Shown here piece by piece: positions 7,122 to 16,197 of a DNA stretch of 64,000 bases. The stretch's first letter is position 1. Each line of letters opens with the position of its first letter. The stretch is from Opitutaceae bacterium (GTDB lineage: Bacteria; Verrucomicrobiota; Verrucomicrobiia; Opitutales; Opitutaceae), in assembly GCA_028280945.1 (NCBI GenBank), contig JANQKV010000043.1, positions 30,792 through 94,791 of the forward strand, written 5' to 3'. A program made the translations under genes and the position numbers. The notes under the pieces were generated by a model. The model was not told the origin of the DNA, did no database searches, and saw nothing but the letters and a program-made list of their open reading frames with translations.

Positions 7122-8570
7122 GGCTCGGTGGAGGCTGGTTGTTGTGAATTCATGATTGCGGATGAGGTAGGCTTTGAGGAGGGCAGCGCGGACATCGGCG
7201 CGGAAGGACGATCTCCACGAGTCGTCGTGAATTTCCGCTCGCGCCCGTTCGAGGGCTTTATGGATCAAGCTCCCGGGGAATGGGTATTTTGGACCTTTGT
7301 GAATCGCCTGGAAGAACTGCACCGCGAGGGGGGGCGAAATGTTGTCGGTCTTGCCATCGAGCACAGTGGTTTCGAGCAGTCCTCGAGTGCTATAAAGCGG
7401 GGGGAGGTCCTTGCCTTTGGCGGGTCGGGTGATCGGTTCGATCTGGAGGCTTTGGTAATGGAAATTCAGATTTTCCCAGAGTTGAATCGCCGTCGTTTCG
7501 AAGTGGTCGCGAACGATGATCCGCCCTTTGAGGCCGGTCAAAGTGAAGGCGTGAAAGGGAGAAGCATCGTCGCGCTGGGGCTCGATGCCTTTCCACGACG
7601 AGGCGAGGAGATTGCTGAAACTGCCTTCGTGTTTATCGAGATGCGTCACCCAAAATCCTTTGGGCCAATAGGCGATGGCGGTGTCCTTCGCGATGTGTTC
7701 GTGGCGCTTGGGCAGCTTGTTGCCTTCCTGAGTTTCGAAGGCAGGGTCCATCAAGCGATTCAGTGCGGTCGCGATGGACTGTGATGCGTAGGGACTGATG
7801 GGGGCGTTCTCACCTCCGTCCCATCCGTAGGAGTCAAAGGATTTTTTGTTGAAGGATACCAGACCGGTGCCAGCGCGTCCGGGGCCTGGAATTCCTTTCA
7901 CCAGCGGGAACAGGGAGGCATGGGTAAAGGTTTGACCAGTGACGAGGCAGGTCTGCCGGGGAGCGTCTGCCGGGGGTTCGGGATTGGCCGCTTTTTCCCA
8001 ATACGCCATGATGTCCGGGTGCTCATGAACGTAGTGCTCGATTTCAGGCAGCACCTTGAAGGCAAACTGGTCGTTGGATGCCACGCTTTCCGGCAGTGGA
8101 ATAGGCAGTCCGTTGGCGCGGATTTCGCGCAGGAACGTGAGGATTGCGTCGAGGGCGCCAACTTGAGTTGCCGCGTAGCAGTCGACGATACGCTGAATGA
8201 ACAAGTCATGCTTGGCCTGTGCTTTTTCGTCGGTCTGTGGTGTTGCGTCGGGGCTGCCCGGAGGGAGGCCGAAGACGTAGTCGGCCTTGTCGACCAGAAA
8301 GTAGGCGTAGGCTCCGCTGGTTCTACCGGCTCCCGTCTCGATAACAAACTGACGGGGAATCAGCAGACGGCGCGTTATCTCTCTACGTCTTTTTTCTTTT
8401 CCTGACGCCGTATACTCGACGGGCCCGAGTTCCTGGTTGGAAAGAAAATCTGTTCCGGCGAGCGTGCCATCAGGATTGAGCATGACCGTCCATGCCACGG
8501 GCTTCATTTCGAAGGAGGGGTTGGAGATCAGCTTCTCCTCCTGAGCGAGTTGATAAAGCGTGTTCAGCAT
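6651..8570 (-). CDS. cas8c: Cas8c (Csd1), large subunit of I-C Cascade
   Basis: A 639-residue Csd1/Cas8c of typical size, opening MLNTLYQLAQEEKLISNPSF with the characteristic segment LLIPRQFVIETGAGRTSG and the later DFVG-type interior replaced by NISPPLAVQFFQAIHKG. In the I-C complex it recognises the PAM, starts R-loop formation and recruits Cas3. The 3' part reads like the small subunit Cas11c and may also be translated separately from an internal start. It overlaps the cas5c stop by 7 bp and ends 11 bp before cas7c. Confidence 0.94.
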   Translation of the reverse strand: MLNTLYQLAQEEKLISNPSFEMKPVAWTVMLNPDGTLAGTDFLSNQELGPVEYTASGKEKRRREITRRLLIPRQFVIETGAGRTSGAYAYFLVDKADYVFGLPPGSPDATPQTDEKAQAKHDLFIQRIVDCYAATQVGALDAILTFLREIRANGLPIPLPESVASNDQFAFKVLPEIEHYVHEHPDIMAYWEKAANPEPPADAPRQTCLVTGQTFTHASLFPLVKGIPGPGRAGTGLVSFNKKSFDSYGWDGGENAPISPYASQSIATALNRLMDPAFETQEGNKLPKRHEHIAKDTAIAYWPKGFWVTHLDKHEGSFSNLLASSWKGIEPQRDDASPFHAFTLTGLKGRIIVRDHFETTAIQLWENLNFHYQSLQIEPITRPAKGKDLPPLYSTRGLLETTVLDGKTDNISPPLAVQFFQAIHKGPKYPFPGSLIHKALERARAEIHDDSWRSSFRADVRAALLKAYLIRNHEFTTTSLHRAMNPKEDKSAYLLGRIFSCFGEMQRLANLPRTVNSDLTTKFYSKFFARPLATYSRLNESYVRHYKAALKNKGAQATGLAIRLNNEFETITRALKIDEVASSFSTKEQALFTVGFHHQNHWNKRKGEDRVAWLEHLGLDPYNDTLLIAPLKETQTANA

Positions 8571-9295
8571 GACTCGACCGTGTTTTGGAGGAGTGTCTGG
8601 TGGGCGGCGTCTGCCGTGGGAGGGACAACCAGCGTTCCGTTTTGCAGGCTGGCATGGAAGAAGACCGGCGAGTTGCGGTCCTTGAGGGGGGACGCTGCGT
8701 AGTCGATGTCCCAGAGCATGATGCCAAGGTCCTTGCTATCAGGGATCGAGGGCGGGAGCTCCTCGAGCAGATCGAGATTTGCGATGCACTCGCGACAGCC
8801 GAAGTAGGGCTGTTGGAAGCATTGTCCCTTGGTGAGTCGGCGAACGAACATTTCGTGAAATTTCCGCGTGGTGTCGCCGGTGCTGGCGCGCTCGGTCAGC
8901 GTGAAGTGCGCTTCGATGACGTAGTCGACGTTTTTGAGCGCGACAGTGTTGCGCATGACGCGGTCTCGATCGGCCAGCAAGGATGGGGCGGTGCCTCCGT
9001 GCTGGATCACACTTTGGCCGGGAGCAGAGGCTTTGCTGCCTACCTCATTGCGACGAAACGAAGTCCACTCGATGGGCTTGAGCAGATGGATTTTGTCTAC
9101 GTGCCAAGCCATGGCCGGTTTCCAAAGGACGGCTTCGATGAGGCCGCGTGCCGCACTGGGAGTAATGCACGGGTAGCTGAAACGTTCTGATTTGAACTCG
9201 GGCCGTGTAAAAATGGCGATAGGGCCTTGGGCGCGGATGAGGTAGGGGGGGCTTTTCATCATTTGAAAGAGGTTATCTGCTACCGAATCAATCAT
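8564..9295 (-). CDS. cas5c: Cas5c, pre-crRNA processing endonuclease
   Basis: A 243-residue Cas5 of the I-C (Cas5d) type. In this subtype it takes the place of Cas6 and cuts the repeat hairpin to leave the GGATTGAAAC-type handle, then caps the 5' end of the crRNA in Cascade. The family region FTRPEFKSERFSYPCITPSAARGL (written here only by its ends, residues about 29-52) and the segment EAVLWKPAMAWHV are clear. A glycine-rich stretch SKASAPGQSVIQHGG follows. It overlaps cas3 by 8 bp and cas8c by 7 bp, indicating translational coupling. Confidence 0.95.
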   Translation of the reverse strand: MIDSVADNLFQMMKSPPYLIRAQGPIAIFTRPEFKSERFSYPCITPSAARGLIEAVLWKPAMAWHVDKIHLLKPIEWTSFRRNEVGSKASAPGQSVIQHGGTAPSLLADRDRVMRNTVALKNVDYVIEAHFTLTERASTGDTTRKFHEMFVRRLTKGQCFQQPYFGCRECIANLDLLEELPPSIPDSKDLGIMLWDIDYAASPLKDRNSPVFFHASLQNGTLVVPPTADAAHQTLLQNTVESC

Positions 9296-11660
9296 GGCAG
9301 CCGAGATAGGGCATTTCGCGGCTGTGGAGTTTCAGACCCAGATCGTCGTCGTAGATTTGATCGAGCATCGTCGGGTCGATAGCGTGAGAGTATCCGCCTT
9401 CCAGTAGGGATTCGGCGTAGGGCTGCACGGATTCGAAATCACGCTGAGATAGGCTGATTGAATAGGGTTGGAGTGCTCGAAGGTATTTTCGTCCCAGTGG
9501 TCTGCTCCATTTGATCGCTTCGCGGACTTCGGAGAGTCGCTCGCATCCTGTTTGGTCCCATGGAATGACGACGGTGTAGGGTTTGTAGTCGTCGATGAGT
9601 TTGTAGCGATGGGCCACGTCCTCCAGATTGCGCTCTTCGTAGGCGGGAAGGACGTCAGCAGTGTCGAGTCCACCTCCGGTTTGGTAGAGCAATTGAAAGT
9701 AAAGATCGAACCGGGTGGCGTCTGCTAGATGCGCGGGAAGGTCATTGCCGAGCGCAATGGATGCGGCATCAGCGCTCCGCTTCAGGTAACCGCGGAGTTT
9801 TTGATCGGATAGGAAGACGATGAATTTTCCACCATCAGTGAATTCTCCGCTCCGGTTACATCTGCCTGCTGACTGGGCCAGCGAATCGAGTCCGGCCAAT
9901 GCGCGAATGACGCATTGATAGCTATGATCCACGCCACACTCGATGAGTTGGGTGCTGACTACCGTGCAGGGTTTCCCAGCGGTTAGGAGATTTTTGATGG
10001 AGCGAAGTTTTTGCCGACGATGCGCCGCGCAGAGATTGGTCGACAGGTGAAAAAGGTGATCTTCAGAGGGCGAAGTTTTTCGGACTTGCTCAAAGGCAGC
10101 GGATGCCTCTGCGCGGGTGTTCACGATGATGAGCTTCTGCTGGCTTGGCTCTTGAACGAGAAGTTTGGCCGCGGAAGTGGCATCAATGGGGGCATCCAGT
10201 TTCCAGCGGATATTGATCCGTTTGGCCGTGAGTTCCGCGTGGAGGTGCTTGGTGTGATCCGGGGTGAGAATCGGGACGATGTCGGCAAACCCGAAAGGAA
10301 ACTTAGCGCGCCGGTCGAAGGCGGGTTGAGTGGCCGTGGATAAGACCAGCGAACACCCGTAGTGCGACACCAGCTCGTGAAGCGCGAACAAGGTCGAATC
10401 GAGGAAGGGTGGGGGCAGGCACTGGGCTTCATCAAGGATGATGACGGAGTTGGCGATATGATGTAGCTTTCGGCAACGGCCGCGCTTGTGACCGAACAGC
10501 GACTCGAAAAACTGAACGGTTGTCGTGACGATGATCGGAGCATCCCAGTTTTCAGCGGCCAGTTGTTTTTTTCGAACCGACTCATCCTGGGAATCGGCTT
10601 CGTCGAAATCATCGAGATTCGAGTGATGTTCGATCACGTTCCGGGCGCCGAGGTATTTCCGGTATTCTGCGGCGGTCTGTTCGATGATGGTCGTGTAAGG
10701 GGCTACGACGATGACGCGCTTCTGGCCGTTGTGGTGACAGTGACCGAGAGCAAACGACATGCCGGAAAGCGTTTTGCCTCCGCCCGTTGGCACATTGAGT
10801 GAGAAAACAGCGCGAGGTTGATTGGCGGCTGTCTGGCAGGTGGAGAGAATCGCTTCTCGGTGGCGGTTGATGGGAAGGTCCTTGGTTTTCGCTTCGCGAG
10901 AAAGTGCCAGGAGTTTTTTGTCCAGATCGGTTTGGAGCTGCGCGATGGAACTGTAGTGGTAATCGCGTGAGTTTTGGTTTTCTAACGCTTCGGTTACCAA
11001 GGAGTCGGCATCGACGAGGCAGGAGAACAGCATGCGAGCAAAGAACGGGAGCCTACAGCGTTCCCCAACCGTTGCGCCGGACAGGGAGCACCACTTCGGT
11101 AGCCGTGGAATGGTGACCTGCTGAAGCTTGCGTAGTTCAGTAGAGTTGAGGTCAAACCGAAGTGGCTCGTTGTTTTTGATCCGCTGCAAGAGGGCTGAGG
11201 ATCTACCTGAGCCTTGGTCACGAAAATTGGATAGACCCGCGTGATGTCCGGCAATCGCTGCTGCGATGGGATAGTGGTGGGTGTCTTTTGCCGCGTTGGC
11301 ATTGAAGAGCATTTTGGCTAAAACCGCTCCTGCTCCAGCGTGCTCGATCGAAAGATTCTCTCCTTCCAGTTTCTTTTGGAACGCCGGCGCAAACTTTCCC
11401 AAGTCGTGCCAGAGGCCGGCGAGGTAGCCCCATTGGCGAGCGGCTTCACGATCCGGCTCTTGCGGAAACATCGTCGCAGCGAACTCGCCGCAGAGATAGG
11501 CAACCTTATTAAGGTGGCCGTGGTCTCGGTCGAGATTGGCGCATTTTTCGCAGTGCCCTCCCATCAACCGTTTGCACTCCGGCGTGAACAAGGGTTCCCA
11601 TTTCTCTGGGTCGAGGAGTCGACCTTGCTCGTCGGTTGCGGTGTGGGCGTAGAAGTTCAC
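9288..11660 (-). CDS. cas3: Cas3 HD nuclease-helicase (type I-C)
   Basis: A 790-residue single-chain Cas3. The N-terminal HD nuclease domain has a cysteine-bearing segment (CEKCANLDRDHGHLNKVA), the HD pair at residues 85-86 in LWHDLGKFAPAFQ, and later GHHAGL. The superfamily 2 helicase follows with Walker A in PTGGGKTLSGMSFALGH, motif II ILDEAQCLPPPF (DEAQ rather than DEAH), STATQPAF as motif III and STQLIECGVDHSY / QSAGRCNRSGE as the C-terminal RecA motifs. Recruited by Cascade at an R-loop, it nicks and degrades the non-target strand. The start is a GTG giving MNFYAHTAT. It is the first gene of the leftward cas operon; the 136 bp upstream should hold the operon promoter. Confidence 0.96.
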   Translation of the reverse strand: MNFYAHTATDEQGRLLDPEKWEPLFTPECKRLMGGHCEKCANLDRDHGHLNKVAYLCGEFAATMFPQEPDREAARQWGYLAGLWHDLGKFAPAFQKKLEGENLSIEHAGAGAVLAKMLFNANAAKDTHHYPIAAAIAGHHAGLSNFRDQGSGRSSALLQRIKNNEPLRFDLNSTELRKLQQVTIPRLPKWCSLSGATVGERCRLPFFARMLFSCLVDADSLVTEALENQNSRDYHYSSIAQLQTDLDKKLLALSREAKTKDLPINRHREAILSTCQTAANQPRAVFSLNVPTGGGKTLSGMSFALGHCHHNGQKRVIVVAPYTTIIEQTAAEYRKYLGARNVIEHHSNLDDFDEADSQDESVRKKQLAAENWDAPIIVTTTVQFFESLFGHKRGRCRKLHHIANSVIILDEAQCLPPPFLDSTLFALHELVSHYGCSLVLSTATQPAFDRRAKFPFGFADIVPILTPDHTKHLHAELTAKRINIRWKLDAPIDATSAAKLLVQEPSQQKLIIVNTRAEASAAFEQVRKTSPSEDHLFHLSTNLCAAHRRQKLRSIKNLLTAGKPCTVVSTQLIECGVDHSYQCVIRALAGLDSLAQSAGRCNRSGEFTDGGKFIVFLSDQKLRGYLKRSADAASIALGNDLPAHLADATRFDLYFQLLYQTGGGLDTADVLPAYEERNLEDVAHRYKLIDDYKPYTVVIPWDQTGCERLSEVREAIKWSRPLGRKYLRALQPYSISLSQRDFESVQPYAESLLEGGYSHAIDPTMLDQIYDDDLGLKLHSREMPYLGCHD

Positions 11661-11796
11661 GGCGGAAGCAGTCTAACATTACGAGTGGGTCACTGAGTGT
11701 CCCATACTCACGAGAGTCTCCGAAAATGTAATCTCCTACTGTAACGTTGCTCCCTTGGTTAATATTTCCACGAACTGGTGAAAACCGTTCGTTTTT
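11661..11796 (-). promoter_or_regulatory. Upstream region of the cas operon
   Basis: A 136-bp gap between the glycosylase stop and the cas3 GTG start. It contains no gene and is AT-richer than average (ATATTAACC near 11758, TTACATTTTC near 11733 on the minus strand). It is the only sizeable gap upstream of cas3, so the operon promoter is expected here, but I cannot single out -35/-10 elements. Confidence 0.45.
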
Positions 11797-12699
11797 TCAG
11801 CGTCCGCCGTGGCGGCGTTCCCACGCGAAGAGAAACTGCTGGGCGAGTCCGGCGGCCGCGCCAAAGTGAATACGCCCGAAATGGGCGACCTGCGATGGTG
11901 TCCAGTTGGTGAGCTGGTAGTGGCGGGTCATTGCCTTGATCATCCAGGTATCGACCGGAAACGCCTCCAGGTGCCCGAGGCCAAACAAAGCCACGCAGTC
12001 GGCAATCTTTTCGCCTACCCCCGGCAGCGTCATCAGCCGCCGTCTGGCTTCGGGATAGGGAACCGCGGCCGTCTTTTCCAGCCAGCCCGGCTGCTGCTTT
12101 AGGTAAGCCGCCGTCTGCGCAATGTAGCGCGCCCGAAAACCAAGCTGGCAGGTTCGCAATTCCGTTTCGGGAATTGCCGCCAATTCCGTCCACGTGGGCA
12201 GGGCGCGGAATGCGGGTTTGTCACTTAATACGTGACAAACCGGGGAGCCGTGGCGCTCGGCCAGCAAGGCCAGCATTTGTTTGATTTGGATGATCTGCTT
12301 GGTCGCGCTGCACAGGAAGGCCAGGAGCGTTTCGCCAAAGGGTTGGCGGAGGATCCGCAATCCGGGAAAAGTTGTCATGGTTTTTTCCAGATGGGTGTCG
12401 CTACGCCAAGGCAACGCCTCGCGGGCCTGCTCGAAGGTCCTGTTGCCCAATCCGAGATAGTGGACAAGTTCTTCCTGGGCGCGGTTTGTATCCCGCGATG
12501 CCAGATTGTACCATTCAAGCCGGGTGTCGGGGCCTTGCCTGAGGCCGACGGCGTTGCGGGCCCATTGGCCGATCCAGGAACCATCAGGTTGCTGACACCA
12601 CCGAAATGCCTGACCACCGTCGAGCAACTCGGCCAAGACGTCGGCGGAGGGCGCAAAATCATTTTCCAGCGGCCGCCAATCCGCCGTGTGCGTGTTCAT
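11797..12699 (-). CDS. 8-oxoguanine DNA glycosylase / AP lyase (OGG1 type)
   Basis: A 300-residue bifunctional HhH-GPD glycosylase. The N-terminal OGG domain (residues about 10-110) includes DGGQAFRWCQQPDGSW, typical of OGG1 rather than AlkA or MutY. The helix-hairpin-helix LMTLPGVGEKIADCVALFG carries the catalytic Lys231, and the conserved Asp250 follows in LEAFPVDTW. There is no C-terminal 4Fe-4S cysteine motif, as expected for OGG1. It excises 8-oxoG opposite C from the chromosome. It overlaps the upstream alpha-E gene by 4 bp, so it belongs to that leftward transcript rather than to the cas operon. Confidence 0.9.
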   Translation of the reverse strand: MNTHTADWRPLENDFAPSADVLAELLDGGQAFRWCQQPDGSWIGQWARNAVGLRQGPDTRLEWYNLASRDTNRAQEELVHYLGLGNRTFEQAREALPWRSDTHLEKTMTTFPGLRILRQPFGETLLAFLCSATKQIIQIKQMLALLAERHGSPVCHVLSDKPAFRALPTWTELAAIPETELRTCQLGFRARYIAQTAAYLKQQPGWLEKTAAVPYPEARRRLMTLPGVGEKIADCVALFGLGHLEAFPVDTWMIKAMTRHYQLTNWTPSQVAHFGRIHFGAAAGLAQQFLFAWERRHGGR

Positions 12700-13679
12700 A
12701 CGATCGAGGCCTTGGCCGGATCGTAATTAACGAACGCGTCCTGCATTGCGCGATGCACTGCCGCCACCCGCACCTGCACGTCGTCGAGGTATTCGTGCAA
12801 GCCCGAGGCAATCAGGGCCGGAATATCGGTCTTTTCGATGTGCTCCCGCAGGCCGTTGATTTCCCGCACCGCGTCGACGTGAACCTGGGTGTCCTTGTTG
12901 GCGCAGATCTTGGCCAAGGCATTGTCGGCGGCGTTGACCGACGCCAGGATGCTGCGGGGGAACTCCCGGTCTCGTATCAGATAATTGATTACATTTTCGA
13001 GCCGGAGCTGACCCCGCTGCGTGCTCCGGAACGCCTCATAACCTGAACACGATCGCAGGACCGAACCCCACTGGATGACGTCGAGCACCGATCCCACATG
13101 ATGGCGGTCCGGCAGGATCATGAAGTATTTGATGTCCAGAATGCGGGAGGTGTTGTCCGCGCGTTCGAGGTAGCGGCCGAGCAAGTAAAACCACCAGGCC
13201 TCGTTGCGTGGCGCCATCGACTCGGCCACGGCATAAATCTGCTGAATGGCCAACTTGAGGTCATCGATGTATTCGCTTGAGCCAGACTCCGCGTAGTCCC
13301 GGTAGTCGTGCTTTTTGAGCCGGAGGTAGAGCGTGTTGAGCACCTGCCACATCTCACTGGAAATGTGGTCGCGGATGCAGCGGGCATTTTCGCGGGCCGT
13401 GGCCACGCACGACAGGAGCGATGAGGGGTTTCTCGCGTCGAACAACAGAAACTGCACCACGGACTCCTCCGTGACCGGCTTCTCGTAGAGTTCGAAAAAC
13501 TTCTCCTCTTCGCCGGAGACATAGACCAGCGGTTCCCAGGAGCGGGGGTCGTTGAAGTCGCGGTGGGATTCGAGATCCAGCACGAGCTGGGCATTGACAT
13601 CGATCAGGCGCAGGGTGTTTTCGCTCCGTTCCAGATAGCGGGCGGTCCAGTAGAGAATGTTGGCGACTCTGCTCAGCAT
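12696..13679 (-). CDS. Alpha-E domain protein (DUF403)
   Basis: A 327-residue all-helical protein opening MLSRVANILYWTARYLERSENTLRLID, the diagnostic start of the alpha-E/DUF403 family. Repeated motifs RENARCIRDHISSEMW and YLLGRYLERADNTSRILD cover the rest. Family members are encoded next to a circularly permuted ATP-grasp protein and often a transglutaminase-like protein, and are thought to work with it in an unknown peptide-ligation pathway. Here the ATP-grasp gene lies upstream on the same strand, but a small four-helix-bundle cassette has been placed between them. The start codon lies only a few bases from the cassette's inverted repeat, and no Shine-Dalgarno sequence is visible. Confidence 0.9.
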   Translation of the reverse strand: MLSRVANILYWTARYLERSENTLRLIDVNAQLVLDLESHRDFNDPRSWEPLVYVSGEEEKFFELYEKPVTEESVVQFLLFDARNPSSLLSCVATARENARCIRDHISSEMWQVLNTLYLRLKKHDYRDYAESGSSEYIDDLKLAIQQIYAVAESMAPRNEAWWFYLLGRYLERADNTSRILDIKYFMILPDRHHVGSVLDVIQWGSVLRSCSGYEAFRSTQRGQLRLENVINYLIRDREFPRSILASVNAADNALAKICANKDTQVHVDAVREINGLREHIEKTDIPALIASGLHEYLDDVQVRVAAVHRAMQDAFVNYDPAKASIV

Positions 13680-13682
13680 GGG

Positions 13683-14159
13683 GTAAGAAAATCAGAAATC
13701 AGAAATCAGAAACCAGAGCGAGGAATGACGAAGTGCGGGTTAGCGTGCATGCGTCACTTTGCTGGAGCGGTTTTTCGAAATATCGACGAGAAAATTAGGT
13801 TCAATTCGTGTGCCTCTTGACTGCCCGCCGCTGCCTTCTGCCGGAGATTCGGAACGGCTTTAACAATCATGCGAAACCAGTATTTCGACTCCCGGGCCTC
13901 CTTGCGGCAAAGCGCGATCTTGTGACGGAAATCCTTCGGGCTTTGCGCGTCATCTGCTTCGCAGTAGTTGGCACCTACACTGGTGCCTGCTCTGACAAGC
14001 TGGGAGATCAGCGGACGAGTTATCGAACTCTCGGGGACCGACATGCAGAATTCGATGGCGGCTTCCCCAAACTCTGCAGTGCGCTCCTCCAGATCGTAGT
14101 CTCCCGGGTTTCTCACGGTGATTTCCTCATTCTTAATTCGGATTTTGATTTTTGCTTAC
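13683..14159. repeat. Cassette A: inverted-repeat-bounded insert between ATP-grasp and alpha-E genes
   Basis: Left arm 13683-13725 (starts GTAAGAAAATCAG, ends GAGGAA) and right arm 14123-14159 (its reverse complement starts GTAAGCAAAAATC and ends GAGGAA) are imperfect inverted repeats. The left arm is made of AAATCAG units repeated about three times. Everything between the arms is the four-helix-bundle gene. The right arm overlaps the ATP-grasp stop codon and the left arm begins 3 bp from the alpha-E ATG, so the cassette fills the whole intergenic gap. Confidence 0.6.
13754..14116 (-). CDS. Four-helix-bundle protein (23S rRNA intervening-sequence protein type)
   Basis: A 120-residue protein of the four-helix-bundle family typified by proteins encoded in 23S rRNA intervening sequences (TIGR02436-like). 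Diagnostic pieces are LEERTAEFGEAAIEFC, the SSITRPLISQLVRAGTSVGANYCEAD helix and DFRHKIALCRKEARESKYWF. The family forms pentameric barrels; its function is not established, and relatives serve as the Avd accessory protein of diversity-generating retroelements. No reverse transcriptase or variable-repeat pair is near, so that role is not supported. The start is a GTG 7 bases after GAGGA, which lies at the inner end of the inverted repeat. The gene is the only content of cassette A. Confidence 0.85.
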   Translation of the reverse strand: MRNPGDYDLEERTAEFGEAAIEFCMSVPESSITRPLISQLVRAGTSVGANYCEADDAQSPKDFRHKIALCRKEARESKYWFRMIVKAVPNLRQKAAAGSQEAHELNLIFSSIFRKTAPAK

Positions 14160-15652
14160 ACCGAGACTTTTTCGGGTTTGAGGGGCGGGGCGGTTCCGGT
14201 TTCACCGTGATCGTCGGCCAGCACCCACGTGTCTTTGGAGCCTCCGCCCTGGGAGGAATTGACCACAAGAGAGCCCTTGCGCAACGCGACCCGCGTGAGC
14301 CCACCAGGCACGATTTTCACGCTTTCCCCGTTGAGAATGTAGGGGCGCAGGTCCACGTGGCGGCCGCCCATTTCGCGACCGCAAAGCGTCGGGCACCGTG
14401 AGAAGGACAGCGTGGGTTGAGCAATGAAGTTGCGCGGGTTGGCGACAATTTTTTTGGCAAACTCCTTGATCTCTTTCTTGGTCGAATGAGGACCGATGAG
14501 CATGCCGTAACCGCCGGCTTCGTTGACACTCTTCACCACCAGTTGGGGCAAATTCTCCAGGATATATTTCCGCTCATCGTCATCGGACGTGAGATACGTT
14601 TCCACGTTGGGTATGATCGGTTCTTCACCGAGGTAGAACTCGATCATCTTTGGCACGTAATAGTAGACGGCCTTGTCGTCGGCGATGCCCGTGCCGATGG
14701 GATTGGTCAGGGCCACGTTACCCTTGCGATACGCCTCGAAGAGTCCCGGCACACCCAACAGCGAGTCCTTGCGAAACACGGTGGGGTCCAGGAAATCATC
14801 GTCGATGCGCCGATAGATCACGTGCACGGGCATCAGCCCGCCCGTGCGTTTCATGTAAACCCGGTCATTCTCGATCACAAGGTCGCTGCCTTCCACGATG
14901 TCTATGCCCATTTGGCGGGCCAGGAATGCGTGCTCGTAGTAGGCGGAGTTGTAGACTCCGGGTGTCAACAGCACCACGTTGGGCTCCGGCACATGAGCGG
15001 GGGCCAGCCAGTTCAACAGGTCCAGCAGGTCGGAAGTATAACCAGCCACCGGCCGCACGTGATAGTGTCGCAGCAGGTTGGGGAAGACCCGTTTCATGAT
15101 CTGCCGATTTTCCAGCACGTAGCTCACTCCTGAGGGAGTGCGCAGGTTGTCCTCCAAGACCCGATAGATTCCGTCAGCGTCCCGAATCAAATCGGTGCCG
15201 TTGATGTGAACGTGGCGATGGCGCGGGAGATCCATGCCCACGAGCTCCTTGCGGAAATGGGCACAGCTCTCCACCAGCTCGCGCGGCACGATGCCTTCGT
15301 TGACAATCCGCTGGTCCGAGTAGATGTCGTTGAGAAATTGATCGAGCGCGGTCATGCGCTGCTTCAACCCCTGCTCCAGGTGATTCCACTCCGCCGCCGG
15401 GATGATCCGTGGCACCAGATCGAAAGGGAAAATCTTCTCGGTGCCGGATTTGTCGGAGTAAACGGTGAAGGTGACACCGCGATTGATGAAGGTCTGGTCA
15501 GCGTCTTTTTGGCGGGCCAACAACTCCCCCCTGTCCGCCATGTTCTGGTAGCGTTCGAGTAGCCGACGGTAGTGCGGCCGCGGAACCCCCGGAGCGGAAA
15601 ACATTTCGTCGTAGAATCCGCCGAGGTCGTAGTTGGAAAAAAAGTCAGCCAT
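14156..15652 (-). CDS. Circularly permuted ATP-grasp protein (DUF404/DUF407)
   Basis: A 498-residue circularly permuted type 2 ATP-grasp protein. The start is placed at the ATG of [18 protein letters not shown], where the family begins and 4 bp after the preceding gene. Family segments include GVTFTVYSD, the ERIFPFD-like [57 protein letters not shown] and [15 protein letters not shown]. The ATP-grasp fold predicts ATP-dependent ligation of a carboxylate to an amine; the substrate is unknown. It forms a conserved pair with the alpha-E protein. Confidence 0.9.
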   Translation of the reverse strand: MADFFSNYDLGGFYDEMFSAPGVPRPHYRRLLERYQNMADRGELLARQKDADQTFINRGVTFTVYSDKSGTEKIFPFDLVPRIIPAAEWNHLEQGLKQRMTALDQFLNDIYSDQRIVNEGIVPRELVESCAHFRKELVGMDLPRHRHVHINGTDLIRDADGIYRVLEDNLRTPSGVSYVLENRQIMKRVFPNLLRHYHVRPVAGYTSDLLDLLNWLAPAHVPEPNVVLLTPGVYNSAYYEHAFLARQMGIDIVEGSDLVIENDRVYMKRTGGLMPVHVIYRRIDDDFLDPTVFRKDSLLGVPGLFEAYRKGNVALTNPIGTGIADDKAVYYYVPKMIEFYLGEEPIIPNVETYLTSDDDERKYILENLPQLVVKSVNEAGGYGMLIGPHSTKKEIKEFAKKIVANPRNFIAQPTLSFSRCPTLCGREMGGRHVDLRPYILNGESVKIVPGGLTRVALRKGSLVVNSSQGGGSKDTWVLADDHGETGTAPPLKPEKVSV

Positions 15653-15656
15653 GAAA

Positions 15657-16127
15657 TCAGGAAGCGGAGTCGTTCCAGAGATAGCTGGCACTTTGGACCA
15701 GGATGTGGCCCGTGGCATCGAGGATGGTGATGCGCCAGGCGATGGGCGCTTCGGTCTCATTGGTCCAGTCCGATCCCGTCAGACCAACGTGGAGTGCATG
15801 GTTGCCTTCTTCAATTGGTGTGGTGAAGGAGTGCACTTCGGCGGTGGTATCTCCTTCGCGCGCGACCTCGAGGCGGATCTCCACCGTGGAATAATGTTGG
15901 CCAGCCTTGGTGCGAATCAACCAGTAGTAACCGGACCGCTGGCCGGCCTGGGAACGAAGGGCGGCTTCGGTCGCGGCATGGGGGGCGCCGCCAAAGTATT
16001 CCCGCAGGGCGGTGAAACTCTCAGTCGTGCGAAAACCGGGCCACACGCGGACGATTTCGATCTGTGCACTGAGGGCAGGAGCCAGCAGCAACAGCAAGAG
16101 TCCGAGCGTGGGGCGAGTGAGCTTCAT
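15657..16127 (-). CDS. Secreted hypothetical protein
   Basis: A 156-residue protein with a clear Sec signal peptide ([20 protein letters not shown], cut near AQ). The mature part looks like one beta-sandwich domain ([47 protein letters not shown]), consistent with a periplasmic or exported protein. I do not recognise a named family. It is the first gene of the leftward transcript that continues into the ATP-grasp gene, whose ATG lies 4 bp beyond its stop. Confidence 0.7.
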   Translation of the reverse strand: MKLTRPTLGLLLLLLAPALSAQIEIVRVWPGFRTTESFTALREYFGGAPHAATEAALRSQAGQRSGYYWLIRTKAGQHYSTVEIRLEVAREGDTTAEVHSFTTPIEEGNHALHVGLTGSDWTNETEAPIAWRITILDATGHILVQSASYLWNDSAS

Positions 16128-16197
16128 GAGGGAGCCGCACTCCTAGTCGATTCCGGGAGCGGCGGCAAGCCCCGTGCAGGATGTGTGCCGCGTCGAC

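Noticed and set aside
13754..14116. A diversity-generating retroelement, because of the Avd-like four-helix-bundle protein
   Set aside because: No reverse transcriptase gene or template/variable repeat pair is present near either copy (13754 or 51295).
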